A stretch of 64,000 nucleotides of DNA from positions 1 to 64,000 of the forward strand of contig NZ_JBLYZJ010000004.1 in NCBI RefSeq assembly GCF_048551375.1, given 5' to 3'. Position 1 is the first letter of the stretch, and every line of letters starts with the position of its first letter. Positions 1-7,532 of this stretch are shown here, one piece after another. The position numbers were made by a program, and so were the translations under genes. Origin of the DNA: Faucicola sp048551375 (GTDB lineage Bacteria; Pseudomonadota; Gammaproteobacteria; Pseudomonadales; Moraxellaceae). A model generated the notes under the pieces. It did no database searches. It was not told the origin of the DNA and saw only the letters and a list, made by a program, of their open reading frames with translations.

Positions 1-198
1 GGCGACTTGACGATATTGATAAACTGTTCTTCTATTTTATGTGGATTTGTAGTAGTTTTTGATTTCTTTTACTATATATTGAACAAAGTAGTTCGTGGTG
101 AGCTTGTCGAACTATAACGACCGCTACCCTTCGACAGGCTCAGGGCAAGCGTGTTTATTATGATTTCGGACTCCCTATATATTGAGCTGGATTGAGGC
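1..198. repeat. Non-coding left edge with an interspersed repeat
   Basis: No gene is seen here. Positions 126-146 carry ACCCTTCGACAGGCTCAGGGC. An inverted copy lies at 60474-60494, and the similarity continues into the flanks (the AATAAACAC stretch and the CGGTCG side), giving roughly 45 bp of shared sequence. This marks it as a dispersed intergenic element rather than chance. The nearby GAGCTTGTCGAAC can pair partly with it, so it may form a hairpin between transcription units. No origin, tRNA or clear promoter was recognised. Confidence 0.6.
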
Positions 199-954
199 AT
201 GATAGAGTTAACTTGGCAAACGTTACTATTACTATTTTTTGTGGCAGGGGTAGCAGGGTTTGTGGATGCAATCGCAGGTGGCGGTGGGTTGTTGACGATT
301 CCTGCAATGTTGATGGCGAATATTCCGCCATTATTTACCTTAGGGACGAATAAGCTACAAGCGACAGCGGGGTCTTTTTCAGCATCACTGACTATGATAA
401 AAAAGGGCTTGATTCACCCAAAGCAGATTTGGCAAGCTGTGGTTGCGTGTTTTGTTGGTGCGATGTTGGGAGCGATTGCGGTGCAGTTGTCACCGCCTGA
501 TTTATTAACCAAAGCCATTCCATTTTTGATTGCGATGATTGGTATCTATTATTTGTTTGCTCCCAAAGCAGGAGAGGTGAGCCGTGAACCACGCTTGAGT
601 GAGTCTAAATGGCGGTATGGTGTTGTCCCTGCGATTGGGTTTTATGATGGTTATTTAGGGCCTGGGACAGGGATGTTTTTTGGTTTAGGTGGTGTGGCAT
701 TAAAGGGCTATGACCTAATTACTGCTACGGCTAATGCTAAGGTATTGAATTTTACCAGTAATATTGCTTCCTTGGTATTTTTTATATTGGGTGGTAAGGT
801 GCTGTGGTCGGTGGGGATTGCCATGATGGTGGGTCAAGCGATTGGGGCAAGTCTTGGGGCAAATGTGGCGGTCAAAGGTGGGGTGAAGTTTATCCGCCCA
901 TTGATTGTGGTGATGTGTTTTGCGATGTTAATTAAATATGTGTTTTTTTCTTAA
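199..954 (+). CDS. TSUP (TauE/SafE) family membrane permease
   Basis: This 251-residue protein is almost entirely hydrophobic, with about seven to eight membrane segments. It has the two half-repeats typical of the TauE/SafE family: an N-terminal AGFVDAIAGGGGLLTIPA motif (about residues 19-36) and a second glycine-rich motif, GFYDGYLGPGTGMFF, near residues 147-161. Family members export or import sulfite, sulfonates or other organosulfur anions across the inner membrane; the substrate here cannot be told. It resembles YfcA-type members in length. A GAGG lies only one base before the ATG, so the start is plausible but not firm. It is probably independent of the CRISPR locus downstream. Confidence 0.88.
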   Translation: MIELTWQTLLLLFFVAGVAGFVDAIAGGGGLLTIPAMLMANIPPLFTLGTNKLQATAGSFSASLTMIKKGLIHPKQIWQAVVACFVGAMLGAIAVQLSPPDLLTKAIPFLIAMIGIYYLFAPKAGEVSREPRLSESKWRYGVVPAIGFYDGYLGPGTGMFFGLGGVALKGYDLITATANAKVLNFTSNIASLVFFILGGKVLWSVGIAMMVGQAIGASLGANVAVKGGVKFIRPLIVVMCFAMLIKYVFFS

Positions 955-1021
955 CAATTTGGTTTTGTTGATGGATTAGGCTTTATAATAAATTGATAAT
1001 CAACACTTTGAGGGCATAACC

Positions 1022-1597
1022 ATGTCAATGGAATTAATTTTTAGCATTTGTTTAGGCATTGGCTTGGCGGCGAGTTCTGGCTTTCGGGTGTTTGTACCAT
1101 TGTTTGCGTTAAGTTGTGCTTCGTATTTTGGCATTATTCCCTTAACTGATACATGGGCTTGGGCAGGTTCGATGACTGCGTTGGTGATTTTGGGCGTGGC
1201 GAGTATTGTTGAGTCGGTGAGCTATCTTGTACCGTATGTGGATAATTTACTCGACACGATTGCAGTGCCTTTGGCAGGGATTGCAGGTACGCTAGTGATG
1301 GCTTCAACTTTGACCGATTTAAGCCCTGCGATGACTTGGGCTTTAGCGATTGTGGCTGGCGGTGGTGTGGCAGGAACGATTGCAGGTACGACTGCGACTA
1401 CTCGAGTGGCTTCTACCGCAACGACTGGCGGTGTGGCAAATCCTGCGATTGCGGTGGCAGAAACAGGTACGGCGATTGGATTGTCGGCATTATCAATTTT
1501 TGCACCGATTTTGGCGATGGTAGCAACGGTTGTGGGGTTGATTGGGGTGATTTGGGTGGTGGTGAAAATTAAAAGTCGTCTAAAAAATCAGTCATAA
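1022..1597 (+). CDS. DUF4126 family membrane protein
   Basis: The 191-residue protein has four or five hydrophobic segments. Its middle is rich in Gly, Ala and Thr (residues about 115-145, with AGTTATTRVAST), which matches the DUF4126 family of small inner-membrane proteins. The function of that family is not known. The start is supported by GAGGG seven bases before ATG. It follows the TSUP permease by 67 bp in the same direction, so the two could be co-transcribed. A hairpin terminator follows the stop. Confidence 0.75.
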   Translation: MSMELIFSICLGIGLAASSGFRVFVPLFALSCASYFGIIPLTDTWAWAGSMTALVILGVASIVESVSYLVPYVDNLLDTIAVPLAGIAGTLVMASTLTDLSPAMTWALAIVAGGGVAGTIAGTTATTRVASTATTGGVANPAIAVAETGTAIGLSALSIFAPILAMVATVVGLIGVIWVVVKIKSRLKNQS

Positions 1598-1607
1598 TTT
1601 TACTAAA

Positions 1608-1637
1608 CAATATTTAGACGTTTTAAACGTCATATTG
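1608..1637 (+). terminator. Hairpin terminator after the DUF4126 gene
   Basis: A perfect stem GACGTTT/AAACGTC with a one-base centre (1617-1631) is extended by outer arms CAATAT and ATATTG. T-rich sequence follows (CTTTTTATATTTTTATT). This looks like an intrinsic terminator that separates the membrane-protein genes from the cas operon. Confidence 0.65.
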
Positions 1638-1679
1638 TGTCGCTTTTTATATTTTTATTCTTGCATTTATCCACATCAT

Positions 1680-1710
1680 TTGGCAAACTGGGAATAAATC
1701 AACTTATGTT
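1680..1710 (+). promoter_or_regulatory. Possible cas1 promoter
   Basis: TTGGCA (1680-1685) and TATGTT (1705-1710) are spaced 19 bp apart, slightly long for sigma-70. Transcription would start close to the cas1 ATG at 1720, and no Shine-Dalgarno sequence precedes that ATG, so the mRNA may be leaderless or nearly so. This is a pattern match only. Confidence 0.3.
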
Positions 1711-1719
1711 ATTCCTACT

Positions 1720-2739
1720 ATGCTAAACACCAATTCCTACAACGATAATAGCTTCGCCTCATCCGACCTTAAAACCATTCTGCATTCCAAACGTGCCAAT
1801 ATCTACTATCTACAATACTGTAGGATAATGCAAAAAGATGGTCGTGTCCTCTATCTCACAGAAAGTGAGAAAGAAAACCTCTACTACAACATTCCGATTG
1901 CCAATACCACTTGTATTTTACTGGGTACAGGGACATCCATCACCCAAGCCGCCATGCGAATGCTCGCCCAAGCAGGGGTATTGGTCGGCTTTTGTGGTGG
2001 TGGCGGTACACCCCTGTTCATGGGAACAGAACAAGAAATCGCTGTGGAATGGTTCACGCCACAGTCTGAATACCGCCCAACAGAGTATATCCAAGGCTGG
2101 CTGTCATGGTGGTGGGATGATGCCAAACGCTTGACGATGGCAAAAAAATTACAACTGGCTCGCATTGATTTTTTGGAGAGTGTGTGGAAAAAGGACAAGG
2201 AGTTTAAGGCGGTCGGCTTTGATAGTCAGTCACCTATTATTGCCAATCTACTCAAAAATTATCGTGAACAAATCCCCAAACAAATCGAGGTCATGCACTT
2301 GCTACAACTTGAGGCTCGTATGACCAAAGAACTGTATAAAATCGCCTCGATAAATACCAATAATTCTGGCTTTAGCCGTGAACATGAGGGCATTGATAAA
2401 GCAAATAGCTTCTTAAATCATGGCAATTATTTGGCTTATGGACTTGGGGCGACGACCGCTTGGGTGCTTGGTATTCCACATGGATTTGCGGTGATGCACG
2501 GTAAAACACGGCGAGGGGCGCTGGTGTTTGATATTGCGGATATCGTGAAAGATGCGATTGTGTTGCCATTGGCGTTTATATGTGCCAGTGAAAATACGAC
2601 AGAGCAGGAATTTCGTCAGGACTGCCTAAATTATTTTACGACTTATCATGTCCTTGATGTGATGTTTGAAGTGGTGAAAGACATGGCTACTTTTAATGAT
2701 TGGGGGAAAGATTGGGTTAAGGGCGAAGACAAGGAGTAA
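1720..2739 (+). CDS. cas1: CRISPR-associated integrase Cas1, type I-F
   Basis: This 339-residue Cas1 inserts new spacers at the leader end of the array, together with the Cas2 domain of the next protein. It carries the I-F signature near the N-terminus (DLKTILHSKRANIYYLQYCR, residues about 17-36), the GTGTSITQAAMR and GVLVGFCGGGGTP region, and the catalytic-domain motifs EHEGIDKANSFLNHGNYLAYG and GIPHGFAVMHGKTRRGALVFDIAD (the metal-binding Glu/His/Asp set). Its length is normal for I-F Cas1. The ATG at 1720 has no obvious ribosome site. The stop at 2737-2739 is four bases before cas2-3, and the Shine-Dalgarno sequence for that gene lies inside the end of cas1, so the two are translated as a unit. 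Confidence 0.97.
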   Translation: MLNTNSYNDNSFASSDLKTILHSKRANIYYLQYCRIMQKDGRVLYLTESEKENLYYNIPIANTTCILLGTGTSITQAAMRMLAQAGVLVGFCGGGGTPLFMGTEQEIAVEWFTPQSEYRPTEYIQGWLSWWWDDAKRLTMAKKLQLARIDFLESVWKKDKEFKAVGFDSQSPIIANLLKNYREQIPKQIEVMHLLQLEARMTKELYKIASINTNNSGFSREHEGIDKANSFLNHGNYLAYGLGATTAWVLGIPHGFAVMHGKTRRGALVFDIADIVKDAIVLPLAFICASENTTEQEFRQDCLNYFTTYHVLDVMFEVVKDMATFNDWGKDWVKGEDKE

Positions 2740-2743
2740 GGCG

Positions 2744-5700
2744 ATGTTAGTCACCTTCATTTCACAATGTGAAAAAAAGGCGTTAAACCGTACTCGCCGA
2801 ATCCTAGATGCGTTTGCCAATCGGATTGGCGATAATGTGTGGCAAACGGCGATTACCGAAGATGGGTTAGATACGGTCAAAAAGTTGCTAAAAGCGTCTG
2901 CGACCAAATCAACCGCTGTCAGTTGTCATCGTGTGCGTACTCGGCAACGCACGGAATTGGTGTGGGTGGTGGGTAAAAGGGATAAGTTTAATGAGCAAGG
3001 ACTGGTGGCGGTGAATCGTACCAAACGCAATATTTTACATAGCGAATGGGAAAATAATTGGCATTTTTTGCAGGGTTTGCAACTCATGGCGACCTTGGCA
3101 GGGTTACTGCATGATATTGGCAAGTCAAGCGATGGTTTTCAGTACAAACTTCATCATCGCACCCCTATGGGCGACCCCTATCGGCATGAATGGGTGTCGT
3201 TGCAGTTATTGGGCTATCTGCTTACCGACTGTAAAACGGATAAAGCGGTATTTGAACGCTTGCAACATTTGTCGGAATATTTGACCGAAAACCCTTTAGA
3301 AAGTTATCTTTTTGATGATAAAAAAATCCAAAAATCCCACATTAATCATTTACCCCCATTAAGCCAATGGTTAGCGTGGCTAGTAGTTACGCATCATCGT
3401 TTGCCACCTTTAGACAAATATTACTTTGAAATCTATACAAAACACCCTGAAAAAACGCCTAAAGATTTTTTCACCCTAAATCTAAAAGTTTATTATTCTG
3501 AATTAAACGCTTATCAACAATGGGTTAAAAATGCACGTTCATTGGAAGAGATGGATAAAGCCAAACAAGCGACCTTTTGGCAATTTGAAAATTGCGTGGT
3601 TTATAGCCCAACATGGCAAAAACAAGTCAAACGCTATGCCAAAAAAGTCACGGAAAATATGTATTTGATGGGGTTATCGGAGTCCGCTCAAAAAACGGCG
3701 ATTACCGACCCATTTTTATTGCATTTGTCTCGCCTAAGTCTGATGGTGGGCGACCATAATTATTCCAGTCTAAAAAGTGACAGCAAACAAAAAGTACAAG
3801 GCGATAAAGATTGGAGAGAAAAACTGATTGCCAATACTGACCGCACCACAGGCAAGACCAATCAAGCCTTGGATGAGCATTTATTGGGTGTGGGGCAGTT
3901 TACTGCCCAGTTTTGCCGAGCCTTGCCAATTTTGCATGAACAATTACCCAAGCTCATCGACCATAATCCATTGATAAAAAACACCGCTCATCCCAATTTT
4001 GCTTGGCAAAACAAAGCCTTTAAATTGGCATTGTCACAGCATGAAAATAGCGAAACCCACGGATTTTTTGGGGTGAATATGGCATCGACAGGAGGCGTTA
4101 AAACCATTGGGAATGCTCGCATTATGTATGCCCTTGCCAATCCGAAAAAAGGAGCAAGACTGACCATTGCGTTAGGTCTGCGTGTGCTGACCTTGCAAAC
4201 TGGCAAAAGCTTTCGTGACAATCTCTCTTTGACTGATAAAGATTTGACAATTTTGGTCGGTGGACAAGCCCAAAAACAGCTATTTGAAATGAGTGAGCAG
4301 GAAAAAGCTGACACTAATAACTTGGCAAACTATGGCTCAGAGTCCGCAGAAAATTTGGTTGATGAGTTGGTTGATGGCGATATTGATGATAATTTGGCAA
4401 TCTTTGATGAGCTAAAACTCGGCACGGTTATCGCTGATGAAACTGCCAAAAAGCTGATTTTTGCCCCTATTGTGACCTGTACCATTGACCATTTGATGGG
4501 TGCTTGTGAAAGCAAACGTGGCGGTAAATATATTGCCCCCATGCTAAGGCTGTTTAGTAGTGATTTGATTTTTGATGAGCCTGATGACTTTGACCAAAGT
4601 GACTTACCTGCATTATCACGTTTGGTGCATTTGGCAGGAGTGTTTGGCTCACGAGTGCTATTGTCTTCGGCAACGTTACCGCCCGATATGTTGGCAGGGC
4701 TGTATCAAGCGTATTTGGCAGGTAGAAGCATTTATAACGCTCAGTTTGGCTTATCTACGCCCAATGTGGTGTGTGCGTGGTTTGATGAAAATGATTGTAT
4801 TGCTAAACCAATCAGCCAAGCCGATGACTATATGGCAGAACATGATAAATTTGTCAGTAAACGGGTGAAATTTTTGGCAAGTTTACCTGTTAGGCGTTTT
4901 GGCGAAATTATGCCGATAAATGCCAATTATCACCATGAAAAACAGGCTCAGTTTTATGGGGAAATTGCCAAGCGATTTTTTGAGCAAGCCGTACAACTTC
5001 ACGAGCGTCATCATCTTACCAATGAGCAAGGGCAATCGGTGAGTATCGGCTTAATTCGCCTTGCCAATATCGCCCCACTCATGCAAATCGTGCAAGCCAT
5101 GCACCAAGCCGATAGCACACAAGGCTTGCAGGATTATCAATTTTATGTTGCTTGCTATCACTCACAGCAAGTGCTTGCGTTACGCAGTCGCCTTGAGCAA
5201 AGACTGGATAGCTTGCTAAAACGTGATAGCGACAACCCCACGGCAATTTTGCAACAGGCGGATATCAGCAAAGCTATTAGGCAACATTCGGATAAAACAC
5301 AACATATTTTTATCGTGCTTGCTACCCCAGTCGCAGAAGTGGGGCGTGACCATGATTATGATTGGGCGATTGTCGAGCCAAGCTCCATGCGGTCAATTAT
5401 TCAGCTTGCAGGGCGAGTGTGGCGACATCGTGCGGATAAAGTGGCAGATACCCCCAATATCGCTATCATGCAATATAACATCAAGGCATTAAAAAAGCCC
5501 AATCATGCGGTGGGCGATGCCATATTCACCCACCCTGGTTTTGAAAGTGAGAAATTTTTACTAACAACCCATGATACCAGCGAACTGATTGCACCAACAG
5601 TTTTGCAAAAAATTGATGCCGTGCCACGCATTAGCAAATCTAGCGACCCACTGTCAAATACGTCATTGGCAGATTTGGAGCAAGCAGTCATGGCGGATTT

Positions 5701-6139
5701 GATGAATAATACCAAGCCCAATGTGGTCAATAGCTATTGGCAAAATTCACAAACCTCTAACCGTAGTCATGTGTTGCTTAGTTGTCTGACCCCATTTCGG
5801 GCAGGTGAAAAGCAATTGGACTATGTCATTCGCCCCCACTATGACGACCCACAGCAATTAGAGGTTTATCTTGCTGATGATGTGAAAGAAAAGGGCTTTC
5901 GTGAGGCAGGTATGCAAAATGCCATGATAACGCCCAGGCAGATTGATACGTCAAATCCACAGGTTACGCCTTGGCTGACATCATGCCTTGGTGATGAGTT
6001 GGCAGTTTTGCAAAGCTATTATCCGCAGTATTCACGCAATACCTTGGTGTTGTGGTTTTGTGGGATGACCTTGCCCGAACGCAAGCAAAGTACGACTTGG
6101 TACTTTGACGAGCGATTCGGGTGTTGGCAAAAAGACTAA
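2744..6139 (+). CDS. cas3: Cas2-Cas3 fusion nuclease-helicase, type I-F
   Basis: At 1131 residues this has the I-F architecture. A Cas2-like domain (about 1-95, starting MLVTFISQCEKKAL) is followed by an HD nuclease with HDIGKS at 123-128 and then a superfamily 2 helicase with DEPDDF from D611, SAT at 642-644 and QLAGRVWRHR from Q887. It would degrade DNA marked by the Csy complex, and it scaffolds Cas1 during adaptation. The ATG at 2744 is chosen because AAGGAG ends eight bases upstream and the protein then starts like Cas2; a longer frame from 2696 overlaps cas1. The oddity is the Walker A region: residues 446-454 read MASTGGVKT, whereas I-F Cas3 proteins normally have ASTGCGKT. The glycine before the lysine is Val452. 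The stop codon lies inside a degenerate CRISPR repeat on the opposite strand. Confidence 0.96.
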   Translation: MLVTFISQCEKKALNRTRRILDAFANRIGDNVWQTAITEDGLDTVKKLLKASATKSTAVSCHRVRTRQRTELVWVVGKRDKFNEQGLVAVNRTKRNILHSEWENNWHFLQGLQLMATLAGLLHDIGKSSDGFQYKLHHRTPMGDPYRHEWVSLQLLGYLLTDCKTDKAVFERLQHLSEYLTENPLESYLFDDKKIQKSHINHLPPLSQWLAWLVVTHHRLPPLDKYYFEIYTKHPEKTPKDFFTLNLKVYYSELNAYQQWVKNARSLEEMDKAKQATFWQFENCVVYSPTWQKQVKRYAKKVTENMYLMGLSESAQKTAITDPFLLHLSRLSLMVGDHNYSSLKSDSKQKVQGDKDWREKLIANTDRTTGKTNQALDEHLLGVGQFTAQFCRALPILHEQLPKLIDHNPLIKNTAHPNFAWQNKAFKLALSQHENSETHGFFGVNMASTGGVKTIGNARIMYALANPKKGARLTIALGLRVLTLQTGKSFRDNLSLTDKDLTILVGGQAQKQLFEMSEQEKADTNNLANYGSESAENLVDELVDGDIDDNLAIFDELKLGTVIADETAKKLIFAPIVTCTIDHLMGACESKRGGKYIAPMLRLFSSDLIFDEPDDFDQSDLPALSRLVHLAGVFGSRVLLSSATLPPDMLAGLYQAYLAGRSIYNAQFGLSTPNVVCAWFDENDCIAKPISQADDYMAEHDKFVSKRVKFLASLPVRRFGEIMPINANYHHEKQAQFYGEIAKRFFEQAVQLHERHHLTNEQGQSVSIGLIRLANIAPLMQIVQAMHQADSTQGLQDYQFYVACYHSQQVLALRSRLEQRLDSLLKRDSDNPTAILQQADISKAIRQHSDKTQHIFIVLATPVAEVGRDHDYDWAIVEPSSMRSIIQLAGRVWRHRADKVADTPNIAIMQYNIKALKKPNHAVGDAIFTHPGFESEKFLLTTHDTSELIAPTVLQKIDAVPRISKSSDPLSNTSLADLEQAVMADLMNNTKPNVVNSYWQNSQTSNRSHVLLSCLTPFRAGEKQLDYVIRPHYDDPQQLEVYLADDVKEKGFREAGMQNAMITPRQIDTSNPQVTPWLTSCLGDELAVLQSYYPQYSRNTLVLWFCGMTLPERKQSTTWYFDERFGCWQKD

Positions 6140-6215
6140 ATCACCTATGCGGTGAGGAAAAAGATAAACTTATTTGTTTATCATAGTTTGCTAAGTCATC
6201 TATGTGATGAAAACT
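6133..6215 (-). ncRNA. Candidate CreR/CreA-like guide RNA (degenerate mini-CRISPR)
   Basis: Read on the minus strand, 6215-6188 is a degenerate I-F repeat (19 of 28 bases match the array repeat), 6187-6161 is a 27-nt spacer, and 6160-6133 is a second degenerate repeat (20 of 28). Both keep the Csy4 hairpin by paired changes: the array stem is CCACC/GGTGG, the first copy has TCATC/GATGA with loop ACATA, and the second has TCACC/GGTGA with loop GCATA. The first is followed by CTTAGCAA, close to the array's 5' handle CTTAGAAA. The spacer starts ACTATGATAAACAAATAA and matches the promoter at 6257-6274. Known CreA and CreR RNAs have this form and guide type I effectors to silence a nearby promoter. 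The second repeat overlaps the cas2-3 stop codon. Expression and processing are inferred. Confidence 0.8.
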
Positions 6216-6217
6216 GC

Positions 6218-6223
6218 ATTATA
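6218..6223 (-). promoter_or_regulatory. -10 box for the degenerate mini-CRISPR RNA
   Basis: The minus strand reads TATAAT here, a perfect sigma-70 -10 box. Transcription would start about seven bases on, near 6211, at the outer edge of the first degenerate repeat. A -35 is weak: TTGATT (6243-6238, 14-bp spacing) or TTCTTG (6246-6241, 17 bp). Confidence 0.55.
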
Positions 6224-6256
6224 AATGATGTAGTGAAAATCAAGAAATTATTTTTT

Positions 6257-6276
6257 TTATTTATTTATAATAGTGG
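6257..6276. promoter_or_regulatory. Promoter of the zinc-ribbon/csy operon and matching protospacer
   Basis: On the plus strand TATAAT at 6266-6271 is a perfect -10 box for the genes that follow; no good -35 is seen. On the minus strand the same bases read CC (PAM, 6276-6275) followed by ACTATTATAAATAAATAA (6274-6257). Compared with the mini-CRISPR spacer, 16 of 18 bases agree, and the mismatches fall exactly at positions 6 and 12. Type I effectors flip out every sixth base, so those mismatches should cost little. The seed covers the -10 box, so a bound Csy complex would block this promoter. Confidence 0.75.
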
Positions 6277-6335
6277 TTGTATTAAAACTAATTTGATGCT
6301 TTAATGTGGATATCACGATAAATCATGAGGCATAT

Positions 6336-7532
6336 ATGTATAGTTTAAATATTCAAACTGACAATTCGATGATTAAAGAACTATGTGAGCAATATTGGTT
6401 GTTAGATGGTAATCACAAGTTTGTTTATAAAATTGGTGAACTTGCTGATAACTTTCAAATGAAAGCTTATGAAATATCAAAAGTGGTTAAGGAGCATAGT
6501 GTTTTGCAATCTACTAATATTTTGTGTAGAACTTGTCAAACACCCTTTCTATTTCATACAAGAACGGATTTACAGCAAAAAAATATTCATGATTGGCAAT
6601 GTACTGAGTGCAGACAAGTAGAACAAGAATCCGAACGCCAACAGCAATTTAAGTTAGAGCAACAAATAAGTCAAGAAAAGATAGCTATGCTTGATGAAAA
6701 CTACGAGCAAGCGATACAACACCCTTTTGATGTAGAAAAGCTATCCATTAAAGAGATGATTTATCTGTTAGCACTGCTGAGATTTTCTGCTGATGAAAAC
6801 TTGCAATTTATTCATTCAATTGATGAAATTCAAAGTGCTGTTAAACACTTATCAATAAAACCAAAGGGTATAGTCACTTACCTATATAAGCATAATATCA
6901 TTGTGATTTCACCAGCATCAGATTTGAAAAATATCATCGTTGAGGGCGATAACTTTAAATACTATCCTTTAAAGGTAGAGTGGTTACTTACCAACCATCA
7001 AATCATGCCAATGTGGGATACAATAAGTTGTCTTGAAAAACGTCTAAAGGATAAAGGGTTTATCAAAGAAAATTTAGAAAACTTAATAGAAATGTCCTTA
7101 GAAATCGCTTTACAAGAATGTATATCTTATTTGGAATATCAAGTTGATGTATATAATTTACACTTTCAGGTTGGCGATAAGACAGTAAGGATTTTAAAGG
7201 ATGAACTTACACGCCATCCTGTTTCACAGGTATATTCTTTTATATTAAAAGCCGTCAAAAATGCAATCTTGTATTACTCTAAAGGACTAGTTTCCAAAAA
7301 ACAGGCAGCTAATATTATCCCTAATAATATACAAAAGGCAGCTGAGGATGATAGAGCGAATGGTTGGCATACTAGATATAATCGTATCAAAGATATTCCA
7401 CAATCAATCTTGAGTAAGACTTTATATGATTCTGTATTACAACAAGATGATGGTGGGTTTCATTATACTTATCATGAATGTGTGAGTAATTTTCTAACGA
7501 AATCAAATGTTGAAATGGAAGAAATCGTATGA
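6336..7532 (+). CDS. Unrecognised zinc-ribbon protein inside the cas operon
   Basis: I do not recognise this 398-residue protein. Visible parts are a possible helix-turn-helix near residues 32-55 (KIGELADNFQMKAYEISKV), a zinc ribbon CX2C-X21-CX2C (C64, C67, C89, C92), a Glu/Gln-rich helix that may be a coiled coil (about 94-120), and a mostly helical remainder. The ATG at 6336 is preferred because GAGG lies five bases upstream; a GTG at 6306 would add ten residues without a ribosome site. Its stop overlaps the csy1 start (ATGA), so it is translationally coupled to the effector genes. I-F operons normally pass straight from cas2-3 to csy1, so this is an insertion. It looks more AT-rich than its neighbours, which suggests separate acquisition. 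A nucleic-acid-binding regulator, toxin or effector accessory are possible roles. None is shown. Confidence 0.85.
   Translation: MYSLNIQTDNSMIKELCEQYWLLDGNHKFVYKIGELADNFQMKAYEISKVVKEHSVLQSTNILCRTCQTPFLFHTRTDLQQKNIHDWQCTECRQVEQESERQQQFKLEQQISQEKIAMLDENYEQAIQHPFDVEKLSIKEMIYLLALLRFSADENLQFIHSIDEIQSAVKHLSIKPKGIVTYLYKHNIIVISPASDLKNIIVEGDNFKYYPLKVEWLLTNHQIMPMWDTISCLEKRLKDKGFIKENLENLIEMSLEIALQECISYLEYQVDVYNLHFQVGDKTVRILKDELTRHPVSQVYSFILKAVKNAILYYSKGLVSKKQAANIIPNNIQKAAEDDRANGWHTRYNRIKDIPQSILSKTLYDSVLQQDDGGFHYTYHECVSNFLTKSNVEMEEIV

Noticed and set aside
389..399. Eleven-base exact match of the mini-CRISPR spacer inside the TSUP permease gene
   Set aside because: No CC PAM (TG precedes it), and the match does not extend. 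In AT-rich sequence this is expected by chance.
1717..1729. Second match of the mini-CRISPR spacer at the cas1 start (12 of 13 bases)
   Set aside because: The mismatch is at position 7, not 6, the adjacent bases are CT rather than CC, and pairing stops early. It may be a weak secondary target, but the 6257-6274 site is far better.
6163..6182. Palindrome GATAAAC-TTATTT-GTTTATC read as a cas2-3 terminator or operator
   Set aside because: It has no T run and lies wholly within the mini-CRISPR spacer. The flanking repeats and the promoter match explain the region better, though a dual role is not excluded.
6306..6335. GTG start adding ten residues to the zinc-ribbon protein
   Set aside because: It has no ribosome site, while the ATG at 6336 has GAGG five bases upstream.
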